A DNA stretch of 64,000 bases from Powellomyces hirtus (lineage: Eukaryota; Chytridiomycota; Chytridiomycetes; Spizellomycetales; Powellomycetaceae), in contig JAHLKG010000027.1 of NCBI GenBank assembly GCA_025526995.1, positions 1-64,000 of the forward strand. The letters run 5' to 3'. Positions within the stretch are counted from its first letter, which is position 1. Every line of letters starts with the position of its first letter. This document shows, one piece after another, positions 9,906 through 19,566 of the stretch. The position numbers and the translations under genes were made by a program. The notes below the pieces were generated by a model, which saw only the letters and a list, made by a program, of their open reading frames with translations, did not search any database and was not told where the DNA came from.

Positions 9906-11941
9906 ATAGATTTGTTCCAAGCTCTGCACCGACATATGTCCGTTGAGCCTTTCGGTATATTCTCTCCAAACATCTGTCACTGTTTTCAAAGCTCGACTGA
10001 GTTTGTAGGTCGGAGGAGTGTTGGTAATAGCAGTGTTGACAGTAGGAGACGTGATAGAGTTGGTAATGGCAATGTCAGCAGTGACAGAAGGAGTAGAGTT
10101 GCTATTTAATTCTCCAGAAGGAAATCTTTGTCTTCTTATCAATGCTGTCGTAGTTGAAGCTAATGTCGTTAGGGCTGTTGGTGTTGCTGATGATTCTGAT
10201 GATAGTCGAAGCCGCTCCGGTGAACACAAAATCAAATGTGTTCTACTATTCATCAAATCATTGACACTGGTTTCCACATGATCCACACGTTGATCTGTAT
10301 TGTTGACTCGAACAGCAATTCCATGCAGAGCATTTTCCATTATATCCATTTTGCCATCAATTGTCAAAACTGATTCACGGACAGATGAAAATCCAGTTTG
10401 CATAGCTCTGACAAGATGAGGCATGACTCGTTCGACTTGATGTTTGATAGGATCTTCTTGCACATGTGTTGCATAAAGAAGCTGGGTTTTGAAGGTTGTA
10501 TAAGCTTCCGAAGTGAATATTGGTTGATTCCAAAGAGCATGAGAAGGGAATTGCTGTTTTAGGAATACTGTGTCTTGAAGAAAGACGATGCGGAGATATT
10601 GCAAAAGTTTGAGGAAAGCTTGAGCAGCCATACATCTTTCAACACCGACAGAGCCACTTTCAATCCTTTGAAGCCATTCATCAACAGCAGGAAACACCAG
10701 TTGTTGTAGATCGGTGCTAGGCTCAGCACAGGCTTGAGGTACATGAAATCTTCCTCCTTTAACAGGAAATCCTGCCAATGCTCGTAACACTTTTCGGGGA
10801 ATAGTGGTCAAATAACATCCTTCCATTGCTTCCCTGTTCCATCGTCCAGCTCTTTGAATTTGTGAGTCAGGAGCTCCAGCAGCATCTGCTACTTGAGCTG
10901 ATGATGCCCGATTAGTATGTGTAACCTTAGAACTGGCAATATTGCAAGCAAGAAATGCTTTTTTGATTGCCGCTCGGTGTGTTTCATAGCAGATCGGTTG
11001 CTCTCACTGTTGTCCTTTGAGGACATGAATATTGTACCACTCAGACCTCTGCTTCATATTAGGAAAAGGCTCATTCTCCACATGAAATCTCCAAAAGAAA
11101 TAAAGAGCTAATGCACCCATAGGACACAATTCCACGTCAATATGTCGTATTGCTGATCCATACTCCACATTGCCGTATTTGTTGGTTTTTCCTTGAGTCA
11201 TGATAATGATTAAGGCATGACATTCTGTTGGTCCTTCATGTTCTAATTTGGGAGAGAACAGATCGGGCAGTTGCATCATTCTCCGAGTTTCCCCTCTGGC
11301 AATAGTACTGTGTCCAAGAAGAAAATCCACTCGATTACGGAGTCCTTGACCGTGACTTTCATTCATGAAAAAAGTACATACTTTTTTCAACTCTTCAGCC
11401 GTGTATCCATCCAACAAGGTACCGATTCCTCTATCTTGGTAGGTTGTCTTTCTTCGGATAGCTTCTCCACGATGAAGGCTTGCAAGATATGTAGTTAAAA
11501 ATTTTCCCCTTGGATGAGAATGTCTGTTGTTTCCCAAAGCAGCTTGAGTTTTGTAGAGATCGGTGATAGCTTTAACATATCCATCAATACTGGAAGAACT
11601 GAGGGCAACTCCAACACCGTTGACAGTTTTGAATTTTTTATTTCCTCTTGGGACCACGATCTGTTGAAGGTATCGTAGAAGTTTAGCTTCAGTCACAAGG
11701 TGACCATCGGCATATTGATTTTGAGTACACCATTCCTATATTGAATGGGTTTGACTGAGCTTTACTGTCGTCTTTGAGCATAATAGTATTTCAATTACCA
11801 TACCTTCCATTCTTTTTGTTCTGGTTTATATGATTTATTTGTACCTTCCGGTCAAGCTTTTTCAGCTTCAGTCAATGCGGACTGTAATGCTCTTTGATCG
11901 GCAAGATTGTTTTCGATATCGATGTCAATACTTGTGCTCAT
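9906..11941 (-). pseudogene. Crypton-like tyrosine recombinase (Ndc10-type core plus GCR1_C), disrupted
   Basis: Exon 1 is 11941-11804 and exon 2 starts at 11735 after a 68-nt intron. The protein reads as a fungal Ndc10-like recombinase of the Crypton class. Family features include EWCTQNQYADGHLVTEAKLL near the N-terminus, RGETRR (Arg codon 11297-11295), EGPTECHAL, TQGKTNKYG and WYNIHVLKG. The catalytic HxxR (HTNR, 10919-10908), GRWN and Tyr (CYLTT, codon 10814-10812) follow, matching the R-HxxR-W-Y set of tyrosine recombinases. The C-terminus starts a GCR1_C DNA-binding domain (TVTDVWREYTERLNG) that is cut by the copia LTR at 9905. Two in-frame TGA codons interrupt it, at 11854-11852 and 11006-11004, both where family members have Arg or similar. 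It is therefore dead but only moderately decayed. Confidence 0.85.
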
Positions 11942-12483
11942 AGTGACGTTGAGTTGTAAAGGAAATATTACAATTAAACACGGTTGAAAACTGACACTTT
12001 GACACTTTTGATGCAGTAAGGTTTATAAGCAGTTTTGTAAGCAGATATACCAAATATAAACACATGGTTAATAGTCTTTTGCAGGGGACCGAGACTGGGA
12101 AAGACGCAGGTCTTTGCAGATGGAAACTAGTGAAATTTAAAGTCGATCACTATGTTCAGTCCCAGTGACGTAATAGGTCCCATACGGACGCGTGGGACCG
12201 GACCGGGACCTGCTTAGTGTAGACTGTCTAGTGTAGATACCTGGGTAGCGGTGAGCCCCACTCGGTATTTGGTTATGTAAGGTTATGTAAGGTCACGTGT
12301 ATTTGTGGCCTTGGCTATGCAATGTGGTTCGCGACGTGACCGAGGTGGCCGAAAGTTTAGGTGCTGTAAGTTACTTGTGGGTTTGTAGATACGATACGTA
12401 CGTACAGTTTAGATACTTTGAGCTTGTGTTCAAGTAATTAGTAATTAGTTATATACTATAACTATTACTATTTAATATTATTC
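11942..12483. other. Intergenic, A/T-rich flank of the recombinase; no gene seen
   Basis: No coding frame of interest is visible. The segment holds the presumed upstream region of the recombinase gene, a short tandem GGTTATGTAA doublet near 12272, and the dispersed repeat at 12364-12429. Confidence 0.6.
12364..12429 (+). repeat. 66-bp dispersed repeat, copy A
   Basis: The sequence from CTGTAAGTTACTTGTGGG to TTTGAGCTTGTGT is matched, in inverted orientation, at 29580-29645, with differences only around the central TACGTACG segment. Similarity ends abruptly on both sides. It is non-coding and of unknown origin. Confidence 0.85.
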
Positions 12484-13987
12484 TCATTTCCGTTTCGCGA
12501 TTCTCATATGCGCCTGGCCCGCCGCGATGGTCAAATCTGCATTCCCATCCAACAGCTGTAAATCCACCGCCATTTTCTCCATCTTCTTCTGCAGTTCGCC
12601 GACCGCTGCCGGGTCCCTGGCAAACGGGGCAAACACCGACCTAAAATTGTGCGCCGATTCCTTCAACTGCATATTGGTCAACGCATCAAGGTCCGTCAAC
12701 ATCTGCGCTCGGTCCGCAGTTGTTGTTGCCGTTGGTGGCCAGAGGATCGGTCCAAGTTGGGACACGGCGATGCTGATGACGACAAAGAGTTGGTGGAGGA
12801 GGGCAATGTGTTCGTGGGTGGTTCGCCAGGGGAGGAGGGTGTGCAGGATGGTTGCGGCGAGGGGTTGGGGTGTGGACGGGGATGTGGGGAGTGGGGCGGT
12901 GAGGAGGCGGAATTCAAGGCAGCCCATGGTGAGGAGCCCGACAAAGCGCCAGTAGCGGCCGAAATTGAGGGTGCCAAACACCGAGAGGAGGATGAGGATG
13001 CCGCCCGAGATGAGGTAGAAGGCGGCGACTGTGGGGAGGGCCTTGAGGAGGTAGTCCTTTTCCGTGAGGCAGCGTTGACAGTCTTGCATTTTGTCACCGT
13101 ATTTGTCTGTGAAGGCCAAGAAGGAAAGGGCCATCAATCATACCACTCTGTTACGATTCAAAGAATGATTGCCCGCTTTTCTATATCTGTGATTTGCTTA
13201 CCGTAGATGGAACGCTTGAATGGATCCTTGAGGACATCGTACGCTTGTCGCATATGCAGGTATCGGATCTCTGCATCCTGTCGTTCAGACTCGTCCAGCT
13301 GTGAGGGGCACATGCCAGATCAGCCTCCGTGAACTGCCCATCCAAACACCACAATACACCTGCATCCTCCTACCGTCATAAGCTTATCCGGATGAAACAT
13401 CAGCGTCATCTGCCGCGCCTGCGACCGCAAATCCTTTGCGTCGCAAGCGCGATCCACCTGGAGATAGTCGTAGTGGGTTGCGGGGAGAGACCGTTCCACC
13501 TAGAACCAAAAAAGAACATATGTCCGGGGGTCAATGATATGTCGCATGTGCTAGGAATAGCGATTTTTGGCATACGTCGACGATCGTGTACAGCAAATAC
13601 GCAAGGACGACAATAACGTATATGATCTTGTAATGTTTGCTGGCTTCGGATGGGGTCGCTGTTCGACGTGGGCGGCGGTAGGCGTAGTATTGCTTTTGAA
13701 TAAATTTTGTTGCCATACTCTGTTACGGTACAAGAACAAGTGGTCAGAGTTGAGCGCCGACTGACTCGATCATCGTTCTTCTAGCCTTCTGGAAGCGTTG
13801 AAGATCATTTCTCTCATTTCTCTCCTGTCCTCAGCCCGTATGAGAAGCACAGGTCTGTTACGTACCGGGACGAAAGCCCAGAAGAACATCTGTGTCACGG
13901 AAAGACGACGATAGAATCATTAGCAATTTAAAGACAGTGACACAATATACATTGCATCAATACCTGCCACCCGAAATCCAAGTCCAT
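12484..13987 (-). CDS. Membrane-anchored DnaJ (J-domain) protein
   Basis: Six exons: 13987-13964, 13889-13866, 13719-13576, 13499-13374, 13298-13202 and 13106-12484, giving 345 residues with all junction phases consistent. The N-terminus (MDLDFGWQ, MFFWAFVP, MATKFIQKQYYAYRR) and the segment YVIVVLAYLLYTIVD look like a membrane anchor. The J-domain follows: HYDYLQVDRACDAKDL, the diagnostic HPD in LMFHPDKL, and AYDVLKDPFKRSIYDKYG. The C-terminal part has two or three more hydrophobic segments and ends in a basic KRK. This layout matches a conserved fungal family of membrane J-proteins thought to recruit Hsp70 at the ER; the exact organelle is inference. The first two exons are only 24 nt each. 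It is divergent to the Coq1 gene, 355 bp away. Confidence 0.85.
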
Positions 13988-14342
13988 GTTTGCGCCGGTC
14001 CTTTGTCCTTGCGGTACAGATCACTTATCAAAATGCGCTAAATTTATCGACGTCTGACTTTGTGTCGGGTATAGGTCCATCAATCCCAGGGTTTGTTCAA
14101 GTGCCTCTAGTTTGCAAAAGATCGCAGATTGACAGTGGAGGGTGAGCAGGAAGCTGTTGGGTGGGCGTGCGGGAAGGCGCGCTCCTCGCAAGAGTCATCG
14201 AATCGCGCAGAATCGCAGGTCCACGGCGACACGGAGCTTTCGGGCATTCGGCCAATATACCCCCACACACAATTACGAGTTGTCCCATCACAACCGGACA
14301 GTACTTGCATCGATAGAAGCAAGGAAGTGGGGGAAACAAAAG
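13988..14342. other. Bidirectional promoter region between J-protein and Coq1 genes
   Basis: The two genes are transcribed away from each other across this 355-bp gap. No TATA box stands out and no other gene is visible. Confidence 0.5.
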
Positions 14343-15999
14343 ATGCTTTCGAATATTGCGCGACGGCCGAGTTGCGCATTCTTTTATCGACGAGTACGTT
14401 CTCTAATGGGAAGAGCCGGAAAATTATCTGGTGTTGAAGCCGTGTCGCTGGAAACTGACGTAGAATGGTCTCTTTTCTTTGTTCTTTTTTGTTGATAGAC
14501 TGTCTCGATCTCTTACGCACGATTAGCGTCGTCGTCAACCGCCACTTCCAGAAAGGATGACCTGCAGCCACCACCTGAAGGCTGGCTGTCTTCAAAGGTC
14601 TCGAACCTCCAACAAAGCGCTGTGAAAAGTGCGCTCAAGTCGTCGTTAGGAGCACCAGTACCAACATCACCCGAATGGACAAGGGCTGTCACGGCCGGCG
14701 AGCACCTTGTCGAGCATGCGGCGGCAAAGACGACAACAGGGGTGGGCAAAGGCGGGGTTATCAATCCGCGTGAGTTGCTAGGGAGTGATTTGACGGTGTT
14801 GACGGATACCATCCGAAGACTGCTGGGATCAGGACATCCGGTGCTGACGACCATCAGCAACTACTACTTCCACGCTGGCGGTAAACATGTTCGGCCGCTG
14901 ATAGTGCTGCTGATGTCGCAGGCCACGAGTATCGCACCAAAGTCCACGACAAGTGGGCAGGCTGAGACGGTGGATGTGGATGCTGTTGTGTCGGCAGCAA
15001 CAAGCCGTGTCGATTTCACATCAACTGATGGAGATTCGACTCCCGTCAACGAAAACATTCTCGCCACTCAGCGCCGCCTCGCCGAAATCACCGAGATGAT
15101 CCATACCGCGTCCCTCCTCCACGACGACGTGATCGACCTCGCGTCCACCCGGCGCAGCCAACCCTCTGCCAACGCCGAGTTTGGCAACAAAATGGCTGTC
15201 CTCGCCGGCGATTTCCTTCTCGCCCGCGCATCGGTCGCCCTCGCCCGGCTGCAGAACCTGCAGGTTGTGGAACTCCTCGCGACCGTCATCTCAGACCTCG
15301 TCGAAGGCGAATTTATGCAGCTCCGCAACTCGGCGCTGTCATCATCACAGCAGCAAGAAAAGTCGTGGCTGCAGCACGTTCGCGGCATCGTTCCCCTCAC
15401 ATCCACCGCCACTGCATCGGCAGACCTCACGGACAACCTCAACACCAAATTCGAATACTACATGGAAAAGACGTATCTCAAAACAGCGTCCCTGATTGCA
15501 AAATCGGCCCGGGCTGCCGCCGTTCTCGGCAACGCCACCCCGGACGTTGCTGACGCCGCCTACGCCTACGGCAAAAACCTCGGTCTCGCGTTCCAGCTGG
15601 TCGACGATCTCCTCGACTTCACCACCTCGGCTGACGAGTTTGGCAAACCGGTCAATGCGGACCTCACACTCGGACTTGCTACAGCGCCCGTGCTCTACGC
15701 CGCGCAAGAACATCCCGACCTCCTGCCTCTCATCGAGCGGAACTTTAATGCCCAAGGCGATGTAGAGAAGGTATCTCTGAAATACACTCTTCTTCTCTAC
15801 GCATGTCAATCATGCTAACCTTTATAATCTGTCCTAGGCTCGCACATCCGTCCTCAACTCGGACGGCCTCCCCCGCACCCGCCTCCTGGCCGCCCAGTAC
15901 TGCAAACATGCCGTTGACGCCCTCTCTGTTTTGCCGCCCAGCCCGGCGCGAACAGCACTGATCGATCTGACAGAGGCGGTGCTCACCAGGACAAAGTAG
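14343..15999 (+). CDS. COQ1: Mitochondrial long-chain polyprenyl diphosphate synthase (ubiquinone side chain)
   Basis: Exons 14343-14393, 14499-15770 and 15838-15999 encode 494 residues. The enzyme condenses isopentenyl diphosphate onto an allylic primer to make the ubiquinone tail in the mitochondrial matrix. The first 17-residue exon (MLSNIARRPSCAFFYRR) is a typical Arg-rich, acid-free targeting peptide, which is why this start was chosen. Family motifs are GGKHVRPLIVLL, the first Asp-rich motif LLHDDVIDLASTRR (about residue 225), GNKMAVLAGDFLLARA and the second Asp-rich motif FQLVDDLLDFT (about 386). The C-terminus ends LTEAVLTRTK. A Ser/Thr-rich insert between the GGKHVRP block and the first Asp motif is longer than in yeast. 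The tail length made cannot be told from sequence alone. Confidence 0.93.
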
Positions 16000-16544
16000 T
16001 TAAAAAAAAAGTCGAAAATCACACATTGCACAATCCCACGCACTCTCAAAAGAACTAGCATTAGCATTATTATTTAGGATTTCCAACCCTCCCGTGTAGC
16101 TAGCTACAGCATATCTGTCTCCACTATCTACGTGTTCCATCCCACACATCACCTACCATAGCCCATATCTTATCTAATTTCTAGCTGATTCAGATAACGC
16201 TTCAGACCCTCTCGCATACTCTGGCTGGCTGCTACCTCTGAACATGATAAGATAAAGCAAAATGTCGCGGCCTAGTAGGTTTACTGTGTTGAGCAAAAAG
16301 TTGAGGAATGTGGAAATATATAGCGCTGATAATTAGAGGCTATCGGATGGAGCGTTGAAACGGACCATGTAACACGAGCAAACAAATCCAAACAAGTAGG
16401 TAGCAAACCAGAGATGTAAGATGCCCAAACATGTTTTCAATCAAATACAGGCAACTCCCGGGCCCATGTGGCTTCTCGGTACGACACTACACAAGGCGAC
16501 GGTGCGAGCTCAATCCACCCGGTGGCGGGGCGCACGCAGCTTTC
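16000..16544. other. Intergenic region; no gene seen
   Basis: The 3' flank of Coq1 and anonymous A/T-rich sequence up to the 18S-like fragment. The bases just before 16545 do not resemble 18S rRNA, so only the rRNA 3' end is present. Confidence 0.5.
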
Positions 16545-17032
16545 GGAGAAGTTGGGCAAACTTGGTCATTTAGAGGAAGTATCCTGGACGCCGAATGGGA
16601 ACGGCACTTGTGGGAATGGCTGCGGCAAGCGCGCGGTGGAAGTGGCAGCCAGCAAGACGGCTGTGGCAAGCACGCGGGCCATAGTGGCGTTCTTATCATG
16701 TGCACAGCGGCAGTGCGCAGCATGGGAAGAGACAACCCGGTCAGGCCACCTTTCTGATGACCCTTGCACGCAGGTCATTTGTCAATGCAGTTGCGCTTGA
16801 GTCCTTTTCCTCGGGGGCATTGCGAATAAGTGATGATCTCGTTCTGCCAAATGCCACTTCCCACTTGTTATAACTGCCACTATGTATACACATCATGACG
16901 TAGCTGTCGTGCCAGCTGCCACTTCCACCGCGTGCTTGCCGCAGCCATTCCCACAAGTGCCGTTCCCATTTGGCGTCCAGGATAAAAGTCGTAACAAGGT
17001 AACCATAGATGAACCTGCGGTTGGATCATTAA
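16545..17032 (+). pseudogene. 18S rRNA 3'-end fragment, split by a 401-bp insertion
   Basis: Bases 16545-16581 match the universal eukaryotic 18S segment ending CTTGGTCATTTAGAGGAAG-TA. The match resumes at 16985 with AAAGTCGTAACAAGG and runs to GGATCATT at 17032, the normal 18S 3' terminus. About 90 nt of 18S are present; the rest of 18S upstream and 5.8S downstream are absent. The final hairpin has AACC and GGTT arms where most fungi have TTCC and GGAA, a paired change. Two G-to-A differences in the loop side suggest decay. It is a detached rDNA fragment, not a working gene. Confidence 0.88.
16582..16982. mobile_element. TA-flanked MITE with about 67-bp terminal inverted repeats
   Basis: The element starts TCCTGGACGCC and ends GGCGTCCAGGA. 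Its arms (about 16582-16648 and 16916-16982) are inverted copies with just two mismatches, both G/A at CpG positions. It is flanked by TA on each side (16580-16581, 16983-16984), where an intact 18S has a single TA, so the TA is a target duplication. No transposase is encoded. TA duplication and TIRs suggest a Tc1/mariner-type non-autonomous element; the superfamily is inference. Confidence 0.88.
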
Positions 17033-17090
17033 AATGAAAAAATGATGGGAGAATGTGAGCTTCTTTATGGAGCTCTGCCTTCATCAATGG

Positions 17091-17400
17091 TTTCGCACCA
17101 GTGTGGGTTATGCACTAGTATGTTGGCATGCATGGTGGTCTGCACCAGGTTGGGTTTTGCACCAGTATGGTGTTCTCCTGGTGTTTGAGCTATGCACCAG
17201 TATGGAACCAGGTTGGGTTTTGCACTAGTATGTTGGCATGCATGGTGTTCGCCTGGTGTTTGCACCAGTGTGGGTTATGCACTAGCATGTTGGCATGCAT
17301 GGTGTTCGCCTGGTGTTTGCACCAGTGTGGGTTATGCACTAGCATGTTGGCATGCATGGTGTTCCTGGTGTTTGGGTTATGCATGGGTGTTTGCAATGGC
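17091..17400 (+). repeat. 57-bp minisatellite
   Basis: Units containing TTGGCATGCATGGTGTTCGCC recur at exact 57-bp spacing (CATGGT at 17241, 17298, 17355), with an irregular 110-bp step before them from 17131. The unit includes GCACCAGTGTGGG and TATGCACTAG. Because 57 is a multiple of three, long open frames run through it on both strands, including one in frame with the gene at 17555. It occupies the place of ITS1 after the 18S end, but no 5.8S follows. Confidence 0.9.
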
Positions 17401-17554
17401 TGTTGCAATTTCGTACCAGTATGTTGTCAGGGATTATCGCAGTCGCGTCTCACGTGTGTCACGTGTCGATCTTGCCTCAACTTCAAACTTTCGTCTTTCC
17501 GTTTCTTGTTCGGCTGAACTCTCACACTCATTGTATGATTGTAAAATTGCGGAT

Positions 17555-19307
17555 ATGTCAAACCGAGCGTACCTCACCCTGAAGGCCAGCGAATATCTTG
17601 CTCGCACGGGCAGCTCCACCGATCCCGCTAAGACTGATTTTGACAGCGGTGTCTTCTCATACGCCCGGGACAAGCTGAGACGCCAGAGAAATTGGAGGCT
17701 AGACGGACATATACATTTCGTATATCACGGCGCAACATCAGGAGGAAAGCGGGTGTCTGCGGAAGATACCATTTTGGATCCTCCGGAGACGGTCGATTTG
17801 ACAGGTTCTGCAACTGCAGTGTTTTCTGCCATACGAGACTCGAATAGAAGACCGGAGGAGTGTTTTCTTTGTTACAGATCACAAACTATTCCCCAATGGC
17901 ATGGTAGTGACTGAAAAGGATGCTGTGTTTTCATGTTTTCTGTAACCGCAAAACTGACCTCGAATTCGTCTAGCCTTTGATACTATGTCGGCCCCGGAAC
18001 AGCAGGGTCAAGGACAAGCTTCTTTGGCAGAACCGACTCAAGAGGAACCTACTGCGACAGCAGTCGTACGCAGAATGTCTGTTGCAGCCAGCGGAGCCCA
18101 AGTCGCCTCGCAGGTTATTCAAGGAATAGCCAGTGCCCCGCGTGCAGTAGCTAGTGCCGTCGTGCAAACAGTTATCCATCCGGTAGGAACTTTTCAGGAG
18201 GCCCAAGCCGCCGCTCAGGATATGGTTCCGGTCATTCTTCATATTGCCAAAGCCCCTGTCCAGGCGGCCACGGAAGCGTACAATGACTTGTCTGCCACCA
18301 CCGCCAGACTTGGTGCATTGAGGATCAGTGCACAGGAGCCATGGGTAAGGTGTTGTTTACTTGCCATGATCATCCATTGGAGTTATATAGCTGACTCTTG
18401 TCGCTCAGAGCTTCATTGAAGATGTTGTTGAAGATACTGGGACGGAAGATCCTGTCGAATCAGAGGATGAGTTTGGAGAACTCCCTTCTCAGCCAACGTT
18501 AAGTGGAGAATTCCTAGCACTTTACAATGCCCTGGACCAGCGTCTGTCACGTATCAACCGCGTTGTAGGGATTATGTTCGAATACTCGGCGCGAGGGCAG
18601 ATACTTGCACGGCTTCAGCAAATTTTCAACATTGAAGCAATCAATGTGGAAGGCGTTAGAGTGCAAGGACGGGAATTCGCAATGAGAGGTGAGATGGTCA
18701 CCCATTTTTATGTTGAATGATAGCGGCGCTCGCCTGAACTAAATGGTGGGCAACAGACAATGAGTCCTCTTTCCGACGCCTGTGGACCGCGTTATCAAGC
18801 AATTATGATACACAATGGCAAGCAGACGGGATTCCCGTCAAAGTCAGGCCGCGATCCCTCGAAATCAATTTCCTTTACTTTTGCTACCATTCTGGCACGT
18901 CAGGAAACCCCATAGTTTCCCCGCCCTTGGCAGTGCCGCGCACGCCAATTGATCAGGACTTCGAGGCTTCTAGGACCGCGACGGGGATGGCAGCGATACT
19001 CAGGGTCGTTGGGCAAAACGAGCCAAATGTTATTATGATCGGAGAACTGACAACGAGCGTGCTGCTTCTGAACAACAAAGCTATCAAACGCAAACTGGGG
19101 CAGCTGGAACGAGCGATTGTATTTCTCTGCATTCATTACAACGTTAAGCCTACCCGGATGTTCGCCTTCCTTCATACTCTAGAGCCACTCCGGGACAGTG
19201 CCCGTGCTTTCCGGAACGGCCTCTTGAGTCCGGAGGGATTCGGGTCGTCTTTTCCTATCCTTGCCCGCATGAGCAGGGATGAGCGGTTTGTGATTTTGCC
19301 TCCGTAA
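17555..19307 (+). CDS. Orphan hypothetical protein, four exons
   Basis: Exons 17555-17903, 17974-18344, 18409-18688 and 18757-19307 give 516 residues. All three introns are short with good GT/AG ends and keep the frame, which argues for a real gene. I do not recognise the family. The second exon encodes an Ala/Gln/Val-rich stretch (SAPEQQGQGQASLAEPTQEE, then repeated small residues). The third begins with an acidic patch (EDVVEDTGTEDPVESEDE) and then LYNALDQRLSRINRVVGIMF, possibly helical. The C-terminal 180 residues look globular (AILRVVGQNEPNVIMIGEL, LGQLERAIVFLCIHYNVKP). No signal peptide or membrane span is evident. The start at 17555 is the first Met after the minisatellite; the frame is open upstream through the repeats, so a longer Cys-rich form cannot be excluded. 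It lies in a repeat-rich island. Confidence 0.7.
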
Positions 19308-19308
19308 T

Positions 19309-19566
19309 AAGCGTTTATGCAGGGGAGCAAACAGTATATGGGCAATGCATTTTGCGGGGGCGCGATATTATCCAACTATGATATTAATTAAGCGTTTATG
19401 CAGGGGAGTAAACAGTATATAGGCAATGCATTTTGCGGGGGCGCGATATTATCCAACAATGTCATAAAATCAAAGACGGCGGCGTTTATGCAGGGGAGTA
19501 AACAGTATATGGGCAATACATTTTGCGGGGGCGCGGTATCCAACTATTCATAAAATCAAAGACTGC
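19309..19566 (+). repeat. Three direct repeats of about 80-90 bp
   Basis: Units beginning GCGTTTATGCAGGGGAG start at 19311, 19392 and 19482 and share AAACAGTATAT, GGCAAT and ATTTTGCGGGGGCGCG. The first unit starts right after the stop codon of the orphan gene. The spacing (81 and 90 bp) differs through indels in the tail. Unique-spacer structure is absent. Confidence 0.9.

Noticed and set aside
16582..16982. Group I intron in the 18S fragment
   Set aside because: The insert has long terminal inverted repeats and a TA duplication, no intron core is visible, and the site is upstream of the usual late 18S intron positions.
16985..17032. Bacterial or organellar 16S rRNA fragment
   Set aside because: The AACC/GGTT hairpin is bacterial-like, but the end GGATCATT and the upstream CTTGGTCATTTAGAGGAAG are eukaryotic 18S.
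19309..19566. CRISPR array
   Set aside because: Only three long units with no unique spacers, in a eukaryotic genome.
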